Source: Dokdonella_A sp964582225 (lineage in GTDB: Bacteria > Pseudomonadota > Gammaproteobacteria > Xanthomonadales > Rhodanobacteraceae). From it: a DNA stretch of 64,000 nucleotides. Shown here one piece after another: positions 6,971 to 15,969 of the stretch (position 1 is the first letter of the stretch; the number at the start of each line of letters is the position of its first letter). The stretch is from positions 7,101 to 71,100 of the forward strand of contig CAZORA010000012.1 of NCBI GenBank assembly GCA_964582225.1. The letters run 5' to 3'. The position numbers were made by a program, and so were the translations under genes. Under the pieces are notes generated by a model. That model saw only the letters and a program-made list of their open reading frames with translations, had not been told where the DNA came from and made no database searches.

Positions 6971-8856
6971 ATCAGGTAGGGAGCCGGGTTACCCCGGCCG
7001 CCCTCCCACACCACCGGACGTGCGGTTCCGCATCCGGCGGTTCATGACAGACCCTGGAGCCGGTGCACGGTATCCAGCAACGACACCAAGCCCAGACGAT
7101 CAAAGAAGCGTTTCCGGTAGGCCGCGTTCATGTGGCTGGCACCGCTGTTCCACCATGGGCCACGCCCGTTGGTAGCCGAGCGCCAGGCCCGTTCTTCCGT
7201 GAGCCCGGCCCGCATCAGGTTGCGCGCCCGGGCATACGGGCGCTTCCACTGCCGCCACAGGATGCAGCGCAGCTTGCGCCGCACCCAGCCATCCAACTCT
7301 TCCAGATTCCGGCGGCTTTGGGTCAGCTTGAAGTATGCCGCCCAGCCGCGCAGGATCGGGTTGAGGGTCTCGATGGTGTGACTGAGCTTGCGGCCGCGCG
7401 CCCGCCGCAGCACTTCACGCACCCGGTTCACCAGCCGTTGCCGGCTGGCGGTGGGGATGCGCAGGCGCGTGGCCTTGTGCGGCGTCAGGCTGTAGCCCAG
7501 GAAGGTCCGTTTCCATGGCCGGTCCACCGCGCTCTTGGCCGCATTGACCTTGAGCTTGAGGCGGTCTTCGAGGAACCGGGTCAGGCCCGCCAGCAGCCGC
7601 TCGCCGGCCGTGAAGCTTCGGACATAGATGTTGCAGTCGTCGGCATACCGGCAGAACGCATGGCCCCGGCGTTCCAGTTCCCGGTCCAGTTCCGTCAGCA
7701 GGATGTTGGACAGCAGCGGACTCAAGGGACCGCCTTGTGGCGTGCCCTGCGTCCGTGGCGAGATCACCCCGCCCGCCATCATCCCCGCTTCCAGATACCG
7801 GCGGATGAGCTTCAGCACCCGGGCGTCGTCCACCTTCCTGGCCAGCTTGCCCATCAGGATGTCGTGGTTGACCCGGTCGAAGAATTTCTCCAAGTCCATG
7901 TCCACCACCACACCTCGGCCTTCGGCCACGTATTGACGCGCCGCCTTGACCGCCTGATGCGCACTGCGTCCCGGTCTAAAGCCGTAGCTCGACCGGGAAA
8001 ATCCTGCCTCGAAGACGGGCTGCAGCACCTGATGCAACGCTTGCTGGATCAGGCGATCCGTCAGCGTCGGAATGCCGAGCGTCCGTGTCCCGCCTTGCGG
8101 CTTGGGAATGTCCACCCGGCGTACCGGCTGGGGCATGTACGCCCCGGCCAGCAGCTTGCCCTTGATCGTGGGCCAGTACTGTTGCAGGTGTTGCTTGAAC
8201 TCGGCCACGCCGATGCCATCGACACCGGCCGCGCCCTGGTTGCGCATCACCCGCTGATACGCCGCCATCAGATTGCCGCGGTCCACCACGGCTTCCATCA
8301 GGCGGCTTCCCCGCACTTGCTCCGCTTTCGACCGCAGATGGTTCGCCGATTCGGTCTGGGCACGCATGACGGCACTGGCCGGATACTGTCCCGCCTCCTC
8401 CGCCTGCGCCCCGCCTCTCGGGCGGGCTTGTGCCTTCGTTGACTTCATCGAGATACCACCGCCTACTCGCGCTCTCTCACGTTCGGCCCTTCGGTCCGTA
8501 CCGGCACCTACTATGGCCTCGGCTGACTTCTGCACGGACATCCCGTCACCTCTCGATGCCGGTAGCACGTGGCATCCGTGCAGATCTCCCCGGGTATGAC
8601 GCACCCACCTTCCCGCTTATGCCTGTCGGATCTACGTCACAGCGTTCCGTGCAAGCTTTGGGCTTTGACGATATGGGCCGCCTCACCCCGCTGTGCCGCC
8701 TCGTATCCGCTTCCTGTTCGTCAGGCCAGCGATTGGCCTTCGGCTTCCTCCAGATTCGCAGTCGCCCGCGACACCCTTGCCGTTCGGCTAGCTCTTCCCC
8801 TTGCCGGGCGAGCAGAGGACTTTCACCTCCAAGTGGGTGCGCCCTGCCGGGCGCAC
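6971..8856 (-). mobile_element. group II intron, class C type
   Basis: On the minus strand the element begins GTGCGCCCGGC (from 8856) and continues with a domain I of the class C kind (…GGTGAAAGTCCTC, …GAGCTAGCC). It encodes one reverse transcriptase. Right after the RT stop come a domain V hairpin (about 7010-7041; GCCGGATGCGG…CCGCACGTCCGG) and a domain VI stem capped by GTAA. It ends …CCTACCTGAT at 6971. The 5' end lies four bases after the T-run of the pnp terminator, the position class C introns are known to prefer. Boundaries are read by eye, and the 3' end could shift by a few bases. Confidence 0.85.
7042..8448 (-). CDS. ltrA: group II intron reverse transcriptase/maturase
   Basis: This 468-residue RT drives splicing and retrohoming of the surrounding intron. 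The fingers/palm carry 'PKPQGGTRTLGIPTLTDRLIQQAL' type RT2-3 signatures from residue 116, 'YGFRPGRSAHQA' at 155-166, 'DLEKFFDRVNHD' at 185-196, 'QGTPQGGPLSPLLSN' from 234 and the catalytic YADD at 268-271. The maturase (X) domain contains 'LNPILRGWAAYFKL'. There is no H-N-H endonuclease, as expected for class C. The frame is intact. The ATG at 8448 is used here; an ATG at 8541 with a GAGAGG ribosome site is a good alternative and adds 31 residues. Confidence 0.9.
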   Translation of the reverse strand: MKSTKAQARPRGGAQAEEAGQYPASAVMRAQTESANHLRSKAEQVRGSRLMEAVVDRGNLMAAYQRVMRNQGAAGVDGIGVAEFKQHLQQYWPTIKGKLLAGAYMPQPVRRVDIPKPQGGTRTLGIPTLTDRLIQQALHQVLQPVFEAGFSRSSYGFRPGRSAHQAVKAARQYVAEGRGVVVDMDLEKFFDRVNHDILMGKLARKVDDARVLKLIRRYLEAGMMAGGVISPRTQGTPQGGPLSPLLSNILLTELDRELERRGHAFCRYADDCNIYVRSFTAGERLLAGLTRFLEDRLKLKVNAAKSAVDRPWKRTFLGYSLTPHKATRLRIPTASRQRLVNRVREVLRRARGRKLSHTIETLNPILRGWAAYFKLTQSRRNLEELDGWVRRKLRCILWRQWKRPYARARNLMRAGLTEERAWRSATNGRGPWWNSGASHMNAAYRKRFFDRLGLVSLLDTVHRLQGLS

Positions 8857-8860
8857 CAAC

Positions 8861-8888
8861 AAAAAAGGCGGCCAGCGGCCGCCCTTTT
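8861..8888 (-). terminator. intrinsic terminator of pnp and intron target
   Basis: On the minus strand it reads AAAAGGGCGGCC, GCT loop, GGCCGCC, then T6. It lies 25 bases beyond the pnp stop codon and directly upstream of the group II intron 5' end. The stem is identical to the hairpin at 4726-4752. Confidence 0.85.
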
Positions 8889-8912
8889 CATTGACGCCTT
8901 TCCAGGATGCGA

Positions 8913-11015
8913 TCAGGCCGCGCCTTCGTCCTCGGTGACGGCCTTCATCGACAGGCGGATGCGGCCCTGCTTGTCGACTTCGAGCACCTTGACCTTGACG
9001 ATGTCGCCTTCCTTCAGCTTGTCGGAGACCTTTTCCACACGCTCGTTGGAAATCTGCGAGACGTGGACCAGGCCGTCCTTGCCGGGGAGGATGGTGACGA
9101 AGGCGCCGAAGTCCATCAGCTTGACGACCTTGCCCTCGTAGATGCGGCCGGGCTCGACGTCGGAGACGATTTGCTCGATGCGCTTCTTCGCGGCGTCGCC
9201 AGCCTCGCGGTTGACCGAGGCGATGATGACGGTGCCGTCGTCGTTGATGTCGATGGTGGCGCCGGTTTCCTCGGTGATCGAGCGAATCACGCTGCCGCCC
9301 TTGCCGATCACTTCGCGGATCTTGTCCGGGTGGATCTTCATGGTGATCAGGCGCGGGGCGAATTCGCTCATTTCGGTGCGCGAGTTGGAAATGACTTTCC
9401 CCATCTCGCCGAGGATGTGCAGGCGGCCGCGCTTGGCCTGCGCCAGCGCCACGCGCATGATTTCCTCGGTGATGCCGTCGATCTTGATGTCCATTTGCAA
9501 GGCGGAGACGCCTTCGGCGGTACCGGCGACCTTGAAGTCCATGTCGCCGAGATGGTCTTCGTCGCCGAGGATGTCGGACAGCACGACGTAATCATTGCCT
9601 TCCTTGACCAGGCCCATGGCGATCCCCGCCACGGGTGCGCTGAGCGGCACGCCGGCGTCCATCATCGCGAGCGAAGCGCCGCAGACCGAGGCCATCGACG
9701 AGGAGCCGTTGGACTCGGTGATTTCCGAGACCACGCGCAGCACGTAGGGAAACGTTTCGATGCTGGGCTTGACCGCCTGCACGCCGCGGCGGGCGAGGCG
9801 ACCGTGGCCGATCTCGCGGCGCTTGGGCGCACCGAAACGGCCGGTTTCACCGACCGAAAAGGGCGGAAAATTGTAGTGAAAGAGGAAACTGTCGCGCCAT
9901 TCACCGCCGGGGGCGTCGATGATCTGTGAGTCGCGGGTGGTGCCGAGAGTCACCGTGACCAGCGCCTGGGTTTCGCCACGGGTGAACAGCGCCGAGCCGT
10001 GGGTGCGCGGCAGCAGGCCAACGCGCGCACTGATCGGGCGCACGTCATCCAGCTGGCGGCCGTCAATGCGGATCTTGCTCTTGAGCACGCCATCGCGCAG
10101 GGTGTGGTACTCGAGTTCGCCGAAGGCGTTGGAGATCTCGAGATCACCCCAGCCGCCGGCTTCGGCCTGGGCGGCGATCGCTTCCTTGACTTCGCCGCGC
10201 AGGGCGGCGATGGCATCGCGGCGCTTCAGCTTGTCGCGGATCGTGAAGGCCTGATGCAGGCGGTCCCCGGTCGCCGCCTTGAGGGCATCGGCAAGCGCGG
10301 TATTCGGTGCCGGCGCCTGCCAGGCGAAGGCCTTGCGGCCGGCTTCGGCAACGAATTCGTTGATCGTCTGGATCGCGATCTGCATCTGCTGGTGGCCAAA
10401 CACCACCGCGCCGAGCATCACTTCCTCGCTCAGCAGCTTGGCTTCCGATTCCACCATCAGCACGGCGTTGGCGGTGCCAGCGACGACCAGGTCCAGAGCA
10501 GAGTCGGCGAGTTCGCTGTGGGTCGGGTTCAACAGGTACTGGCCGTTCGCGTAGCCGACGCGGGCGGCGCCGATCGGCCCCTTGAAGGGGATGCCGGCGA
10601 GGCTCAGGGCAGCGGAAGCGCCGAGCAGGGCCGGGATGTCGCCGTCGATGTCCGGATCGAGCGAAACGACCTGGGCGATGACCTGCACTTCGTTCTTGAA
10701 CTCGTCCGGGAACAGCGGGCGTACCGGACGGTCGATCAGGCGCGAGGTGAGGGTTTCCTTTTCGGTCGGCCGACCCTCACGCTTGAAGAAGCCGCCCGGA
10801 ATCCGTCCAGCGGAGTAGAACTTCTCGACATAGTCCACGGTGAGCGGGAAGAAATCCTGTCCCTCTCGCGCCTTGGCCGCCGCCACCGCGGTGACCAGCA
10901 CCGTGGTTCCGCCCATGCTGACGAGCACGGCGCCGGAAGCCTGACGCGCGATTTCGCCGGTCTCCAGAGTGACCGTATGTGCGCCGTACTGGAATGACCT
11001 GCTTAGCTTGTCCAC
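8913..11015 (-). CDS. pnp: polynucleotide phosphorylase
   Basis: This 700-residue 3'-5' phosphorolytic exoribonuclease degrades RNA and is a core degradosome partner in gammaproteobacteria. Two RNase PH-like domains are visible: the first with 'GGTTVLVTAV…DFFPLTVDY' and 'RLIDRPVRPLFP', the second with 'FLFHYNFPPFSVGETG' and the active-site 'ESNGSSSMASVCG'. A KH domain (GKGGSVIRSI) and an S1 domain (EGKVVKLMDFGAFV…) close the protein. The length is standard. The start codon is GTG with an AGGAC ribosome site. It follows rpsO by 166 bases, the classic rpsO-pnp order. In other bacteria PNPase autoregulates through its leader, which cannot be tested here. Confidence 0.97.
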   Translation of the reverse strand: MDKLSRSFQYGAHTVTLETGEIARQASGAVLVSMGGTTVLVTAVAAAKAREGQDFFPLTVDYVEKFYSAGRIPGGFFKREGRPTEKETLTSRLIDRPVRPLFPDEFKNEVQVIAQVVSLDPDIDGDIPALLGASAALSLAGIPFKGPIGAARVGYANGQYLLNPTHSELADSALDLVVAGTANAVLMVESEAKLLSEEVMLGAVVFGHQQMQIAIQTINEFVAEAGRKAFAWQAPAPNTALADALKAATGDRLHQAFTIRDKLKRRDAIAALRGEVKEAIAAQAEAGGWGDLEISNAFGELEYHTLRDGVLKSKIRIDGRQLDDVRPISARVGLLPRTHGSALFTRGETQALVTVTLGTTRDSQIIDAPGGEWRDSFLFHYNFPPFSVGETGRFGAPKRREIGHGRLARRGVQAVKPSIETFPYVLRVVSEITESNGSSSMASVCGASLAMMDAGVPLSAPVAGIAMGLVKEGNDYVVLSDILGDEDHLGDMDFKVAGTAEGVSALQMDIKIDGITEEIMRVALAQAKRGRLHILGEMGKVISNSRTEMSEFAPRLITMKIHPDKIREVIGKGGSVIRSITEETGATIDINDDGTVIIASVNREAGDAAKKRIEQIVSDVEPGRIYEGKVVKLMDFGAFVTILPGKDGLVHVSQISNERVEKVSDKLKEGDIVKVKVLEVDKQGRIRLSMKAVTEDEGAA

Positions 11016-11181
11016 GTTATCTGTCCTGAATCGATTTGGCGCCCGTCAAGCCGCACGGCGTGCTGACGCAAGTTGAGAAAATCACGGTCGCACGCGACCG
11101 CTCCGGGCTTTCGTCCTGCACGCAGTCCCGATGGCCTGCGCGAACAGGCAAAGGAACCTCATGCGGGGGTGCAAGAGCCTG

Positions 11182-11451
11182 CTACCGACGCAGGCCGAGG
11201 CGCTCGATCAGCGTCTTGTAGCGCTCGACGTCCTTCTTCTTCAGATAGCCCAGCAGACTGCGCCGCTGGTTGACCATCTTCAACAGGCCGCGACGCGAGT
11301 GATGGTCCTTGCCGTGACTGGCGAAATGGGTGGAAAGATGCTCGATGCGCGCCGACAGCAGCGCCACCTGCACCTCCGGCGAACCGGTATCGTTCGTGCC
11401 GCGACCGAAGTCGGTGATGATGCGGGAAGTCTGTTCGTGGGAAAGCGACAT
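11182..11451 (-). CDS. rpsO: 30S ribosomal protein S15
   Basis: These 89 residues match S15 over the full length: 'FGRGTNDTGSPEVQVALLSARI', then 'HLSTHFASHGKDHHSRRGLL' and 'NQRRSLLGYLKKKD'. The protein binds 16S rRNA early in platform assembly. The ATG at 11451 was chosen because it gives the conserved MSLSHEQ start and length; the upstream frame is unrelated. An AGGA ribosome site lies about 8 bases ahead. S15 represses its own mRNA in E. coli; the 254-base leader towards truB could hold such a structure, but I did not resolve one. Confidence 0.97.
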   Translation of the reverse strand: MSLSHEQTSRIITDFGRGTNDTGSPEVQVALLSARIEHLSTHFASHGKDHHSRRGLLKMVNQRRSLLGYLKKKDVERYKTLIERLGLRR

Positions 11452-11705
11452 GACGTTGATCCTGTTGATGTTGCGTACGGCGCGGCCCAGCCTGTCGTCG
11501 GCGCGGATCGCGTTAATCAGGCCGAAACGGGGATCGCACCGGCCAGCCGCACATTGTACCTGCTTTCCGGCATCCGCGCGGAACAAAAACAGGGTCGACA
11601 AACTCGACTTCCGGCTTGGCCTCGGCCTCCGCTCCGGGAAGCAGCCGCACCCGATTGGGCACGCCGTTCGCACAACAGCAGCCGTCCGCGGAGCCTGGCA
11701 GGGAC

Positions 11706-12611
11706 TCAATCGGCGCCAAAACCGCGGCGCACGTGGAGAAATCCGTCGTCAACTTGGGCCAGAGCGACGGCCGATCCCGCCGGATCGACGACCAGCACGG
11801 CGCCGCTCACGCCACGCCAGGCGACGGCACGACCATGACGCAGGCTGGCAGCCTGCTCGGCGCTCACTTCGACGGTCGGAAAGCCCGACAGAGCCCGCCG
11901 CAATGGCAGCAGCAGCGCATCCAGCATGGTCGGATCTGGCCCCACCGCGACACGTTCCAGCTCCTCCAGCGTGTGCATGGACAGGCCCGCGAAGGGGGCC
12001 ACCCAGAGCCGGCGCAGCGCGCTCACGTGAGCTCCGCAGCCGAGCGCCTCGCCGAGATCGCGCACCAGGCTGCGAACATAGGTGCCCGAGCCGCACTCGA
12101 CGTGCAGGCGCAGGCGGGCCCCCGTCAGCTCGACCAGCTCGAAGCGATGCACTTCGACCTCGCGCGCCTGCGGCGTGACTTCCTCGCCACGCCGCGCCCG
12201 CTTGTAGAGCGGCACGCCGTCGCGCTTGAGCGCCGAGTAGATCGGCGGCACCTGACGGATGCGCCCACGAAAGGCGCCCAGGGCTTCCTTCACCGCAGCC
12301 TCATCGAGCCTGCTGAACTCGCGCCGCAGCAGCACCTCGCCCTCGGCGTCATCCGTCGTGGTGGTCACGCCAAGCAGGGCCTCTGCCACGTAGGCCTTGC
12401 CAGCGCCGAGCAGGAGACCAGCGATCTTGGTCGCTTCGCCGAGACAGATCGGCAGCATGCCGGTCGCGAGTGGATCGAGGCTGCCGGTATGCCCGGCCTT
12501 GCTGGCGCGCAGCAGGCGCTTGACCTTCTGCAGCGCCTGATTCGAGCTCAGGCCCTGCGGCTTGTCGAGCAGCAAGACGCCGCTCACCGCGCGCGCGGCG
12601 AGCCTCGACAC
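11706..12611 (-). CDS. truB: tRNA pseudouridine55 synthase
   Basis: This 301-residue enzyme makes the universal pseudouridine 55 in the T-loop of tRNAs. The catalytic Asp is D46 in the motif GHTGSLDPLATG (41-52). 'PPIYSALKRDGVPLYKRAR' and 'CGSGTYVRSLVRDLG' are the other family blocks. The C-terminus carries a short PUA-like RNA-binding domain. The GTG at 12611 gives the normal length. It lies 35 bases after rbfA in the nusA operon. Confidence 0.96.
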   Translation of the reverse strand: MSRLAARAVSGVLLLDKPQGLSSNQALQKVKRLLRASKAGHTGSLDPLATGMLPICLGEATKIAGLLLGAGKAYVAEALLGVTTTTDDAEGEVLLRREFSRLDEAAVKEALGAFRGRIRQVPPIYSALKRDGVPLYKRARRGEEVTPQAREVEVHRFELVELTGARLRLHVECGSGTYVRSLVRDLGEALGCGAHVSALRRLWVAPFAGLSMHTLEELERVAVGPDPTMLDALLLPLRRALSGFPTVEVSAEQAASLRHGRAVAWRGVSGAVLVVDPAGSAVALAQVDDGFLHVRRGFGAD

Positions 12612-12646
12612 ATGTGCTGCGTCGACAGCCGGTGGCGCCGGACGGC

Positions 12647-13027
12647 TCAGGATTCGTTGCCCGGATCAGAGTCGAGCGTGGCGGGGTCCTCGCGCAGCAG
12701 CGCCTCGATGCGCTCGCCGCGGTCGACCGAGTCATCGTAGCGAAAGCGCAGCTCCGGCACACGGCGCAGCTTCATCGAGTGCGCCAGCTCCCGACGGAAG
12801 TCACGCGCCCGCTCGTTGAGGGCGGCGACCGCCGCGGCGGCGGAATCACTAGCCAGCGCCGTGACGTAGATCGTGGCGATCTCGAGATCGCGACCGATTT
12901 CGACGTCGGAGACGCTGACCGAGGGCATCGCCTGCTCGCGTACGGCCGCGTGCACCAGCAGCGCGACTTCGCGCCGCAGCGCGGCGCCGACCCGGTCGGA
13001 GCGACTGAAGGACTTGTGCATGGACAT
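12647..13027 (-). CDS. rbfA: ribosome-binding factor A
   Basis: This 126-residue KH-fold protein binds the 30S subunit for 16S 5'-end maturation and cold adaptation. It shows the 'RSDRVGAALRREVALLV' start and the 'VSVSDVEIGRDLEIATIYVT' and 'R-LAHSMKLRRVPELRF-YD' blocks. The start is set at the ATG at 13027, behind AAGGAGG; the ATG at 13021 has better spacing (10 bases) and would drop two residues. It lies between infB and truB, as in most gammaproteobacteria. Confidence 0.95.
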   Translation of the reverse strand: MSMHKSFSRSDRVGAALRREVALLVHAAVREQAMPSVSVSDVEIGRDLEIATIYVTALASDSAAAAVAALNERARDFRRELAHSMKLRRVPELRFRYDDSVDRGERIEALLREDPATLDSDPGNES

Positions 13028-13124
13028 TCGGCCTCCTTGCGCGGGCGGCATCCGGGAGCGCGGCCGGCGCGACCCCCGCGCGAAACGGTCGGGGACGGCG
13101 CACGCCGCCCCGACGCATCACAGA

Positions 13125-15707
13125 CTACAGGGTGCGCGCCACTTCGATGCGCTCGAAGCACTCGATCTGGTCGCCCACCTTGACGTCGTTGTACTGCTTC
13201 ACCGCGATACCGCACTCGGTGCCGCTGCGCACATCGTCGACGTTCTCCTTGAAGCGGCGCAGAGATTCGAGTTCGCCTTCGAAGATCACGGTGTTGTCGC
13301 GCAGGACGCGGATCGGTTTGTGGCGCTTGACCGTACCCTCGACCACCATGCAGCCGGCGACGGCGCCGAACTTCGAGCTGCGGAACACGTCCCTCACCTC
13401 GGCCAGGCCGATGATTTCCTCGCGCACCTCGACCCCGAGCATGCCGGTTGCAACCTGCTTCACCTGATCGATCACGTCGTAGATGATCGAAAAATAGCGC
13501 AGGTCCAGACCGTTGGCTTCGATCACCTTGCGCGCGGAAGCGTCGGCACGCACGTTGAAGCCGATGATGACAGCCTTCGAGGCGGCCGCCAGAGTGGCGT
13601 CTGACTCGGTGATGCCACCCACGCCTGAGGCAATCACATTGACGCGGATGGCATCGGTCGAAATCGCCGACAGCGCTTCGCGCAACGCCTCCGCCGAACC
13701 CTGCACGTCGGCCTTGACCACCAGATTCAAGCTCAGCTGCTCGCCGCTCTGCCCCATCTGGGCCATGATGTCTTCCATGCGGTTGCCGGCCTGCTTCACC
13801 AGACGCGTCTCGCGCCGAGTCTGCTGACGCTGCGCGGCTACGTCCTTGGCCAGCCGCTCGTCGCCGACGACGACGAAGTCGTCGCCTGCCTGCGGCACGC
13901 CGGAAAGCCCGAGCAGCTGGACAGGGATCGACGGCCCGGCCGAATCGACCTGGCGACCGGCCTCATCGAACAGCGCGCGCACGCGGCCGTACTCGATACC
14001 GCAGACGAGAAAGTCACCCTTGGCGAGCAGACCCTGCTGGACCAGCACGGTGGCGACCGGGCCGCGCCCCTTGTCGAGACTCGACTCGATCACGGTGCCG
14101 CTGGCACGACCGTCCGCCACGGCCTTGAGGTCCATGATCTCGGCCTGCACGGAAATCGCGTCGAGCAGAGTATCGACGCCTTCGCCAGTGCGCGCCGACA
14201 GCGGTACGCACTGCACGTCGCCGCCCCACTCCTCGGGCACCACTTCATGTTGCACCAGACCCTGCTTTACTTGATCCGGGTTGGCTTCGGGCTTGTCCAT
14301 CTTGTTGATGGCGACGATCAGCGGCACCTTGGCGGCGCGGGCGTGCTGGATCGCCTCGATCGTCTGCGGTTTGACGCCGTCGTCAGCAGCGACCACCAGC
14401 ACCACGATGTCGGTCGCCTGCGCGCCGCGCGCGCGCATCGACGAAAACGCGGCGTGGCCGGGCGTATCGAGGAAGGTGATCACCCCCTTCGGCGTCTGGA
14501 CATGATAGGCGCCGATGTGCTGGGTGATGCCGCCAGCCTCGCCGGAAGCCACCTTGGTGCGGCGGATGTAGTCGAGCAGTGAGGTCTTGCCGTGGTCGAC
14601 GTGGCCCATGATGGTGACCACCGGAGGCCGCGATGCACCTTCGCCCTCGACCTGCTGCTGGGCGAGCAGCGCGGACTCGGCACTGGTATCCGTCGCCTCG
14701 ACGACCCGATGGCCGAGCTCCTCGGCGACCAGGGTCGCGGTGTCGCGATCGATGCTCTGGTTGATCGTCGCCATGACGCCCATCTTGAACAGTGCCTTGA
14801 CCACGTCGGCGCCCTTGATGGCGAGTCCTTGGGCGAGATCGGCAACGGTGATCGATTCGCCGATCGCGATCTCTCGCACGACCGGAGCGGTCGGTCGTGA
14901 AAACGCATGGGAGGATGCGGACCGCGACGCATCCGGCAGCCGCGGGCGAGCGCGCTTGCGGCCGACCCGACGCGCCGCGCCCTCTTCCGAAAGATGCAGC
15001 TCGGCTCCGGCGTAGCGCTTGCCACCTTCCTCACGCATGCGGTGGCCAGAATGCTTGGTCTTGTGCCTGGAGGGCTCCGCCGGCGGCGCAGCCGTTTCGC
15101 GGGCGCGACCACGCTCGGCAGCATGCCGCGGTTCCGGGACCTCCGGCGCAGCGACGTCCTCTACGGCGGCGGCAGCTTCTGCCGCCTCGCGCTGGCGCGC
15201 TTCTTCCTCCAGCGCGAGGCGGCGCGCTTCCTCGGCGGCGCGTTCGGCGACCTCCTGCTCCTGGCGGCGGCGTTCGATCTCCTGACGCTGCTGCTCCTCG
15301 GCCTCGCGACGCTGCTGCGCCTCGCCGAGCTTGCGGATCGCCTCCTCGCGCTCGGGATCGGCCTGCACTTCGGCCTCCACCGTGCTGCGCTTTACATAGG
15401 TACGCTTCTGCCGGATCTCGACGTTGACCGTCTTGGCGGTGGCACCACGCTGACTCGGCGTCACCGTGATCTCGCTGATCGTGCGGCGGCGCAGGGTGAT
15501 CTGGCGTGGCGCCGAAGCGGCGCTGGTGGCAGCGCTACCCTCGCCGCGACTGCGGCGCAGGAAGCCAAGCAGCTTGGCCTTCTCGCTGCTGTTGATGACC
15601 TGGTCCGCACCGGTGAACTTCATGCCGGCTTCAGCCAGCTGCCCCAGCAGACGATCCACGGAGGTGTCCAGAACCTTGGCCAGTTGTTTGATCGTGACGT
15701 CCGACAT
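13125..15707 (-). CDS. infB: translation initiation factor IF-2
   Basis: This 860-residue GTPase delivers initiator tRNA to the ribosome. A small N-terminal IF2N domain (residues 1-52) is followed by a long Glu/Arg/Ala-rich linker (about 115-265) with low-complexity EEAR/RQE runs, then a second IF2N-like domain. The G domain begins with GHVDHGKT at 368-375 and continues with DTPGHAAF and NKMD. Domain 2 and the C2 fMet-tRNA-binding domain complete the protein. The ATG at 15707 gives the conserved 'MSDVTIKQLA'. It works directly with the initiator tRNA gene at the head of this operon. Confidence 0.97.
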   Translation of the reverse strand: MSDVTIKQLAKVLDTSVDRLLGQLAEAGMKFTGADQVINSSEKAKLLGFLRRSRGEGSAATSAASAPRQITLRRRTISEITVTPSQRGATAKTVNVEIRQKRTYVKRSTVEAEVQADPEREEAIRKLGEAQQRREAEEQQRQEIERRRQEQEVAERAAEEARRLALEEEARQREAAEAAAAVEDVAAPEVPEPRHAAERGRARETAAPPAEPSRHKTKHSGHRMREEGGKRYAGAELHLSEEGAARRVGRKRARPRLPDASRSASSHAFSRPTAPVVREIAIGESITVADLAQGLAIKGADVVKALFKMGVMATINQSIDRDTATLVAEELGHRVVEATDTSAESALLAQQQVEGEGASRPPVVTIMGHVDHGKTSLLDYIRRTKVASGEAGGITQHIGAYHVQTPKGVITFLDTPGHAAFSSMRARGAQATDIVVLVVAADDGVKPQTIEAIQHARAAKVPLIVAINKMDKPEANPDQVKQGLVQHEVVPEEWGGDVQCVPLSARTGEGVDTLLDAISVQAEIMDLKAVADGRASGTVIESSLDKGRGPVATVLVQQGLLAKGDFLVCGIEYGRVRALFDEAGRQVDSAGPSIPVQLLGLSGVPQAGDDFVVVGDERLAKDVAAQRQQTRRETRLVKQAGNRMEDIMAQMGQSGEQLSLNLVVKADVQGSAEALREALSAISTDAIRVNVIASGVGGITESDATLAAASKAVIIGFNVRADASARKVIEANGLDLRYFSIIYDVIDQVKQVATGMLGVEVREEIIGLAEVRDVFRSSKFGAVAGCMVVEGTVKRHKPIRVLRDNTVIFEGELESLRRFKENVDDVRSGTECGIAVKQYNDVKVGDQIECFERIEVARTL

Positions 15708-15969
15708 CGATTACTTACTCCGTGATCCCGGGACCCTGGTGAACGACTGCCTGGTCGAACGGACAGCCGGCGCGCGGGCCCGAATCCCGGCGCGCTGCCC
15801 GCAGCGAAATCGCTTCCTGCGTCGCGGCCGCCACGATTGCGCACTTGCGCGGCCTGGATTTCACGTTCGATTCCATCGGTTCGACAGGTTCCTGGCGGTA
15901 GCGGCGTCGACTACATGGACGCCTCTCCGGTGACAAAGGGAAGCCAAATCCGCTCGGTGAGGAGCGTTC

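Noticed and set aside
7063..8442. 459-codon plus-strand frame
   Set aside because: It is antisense to the group II intron reverse transcriptase, which has all RT motifs including YADD.
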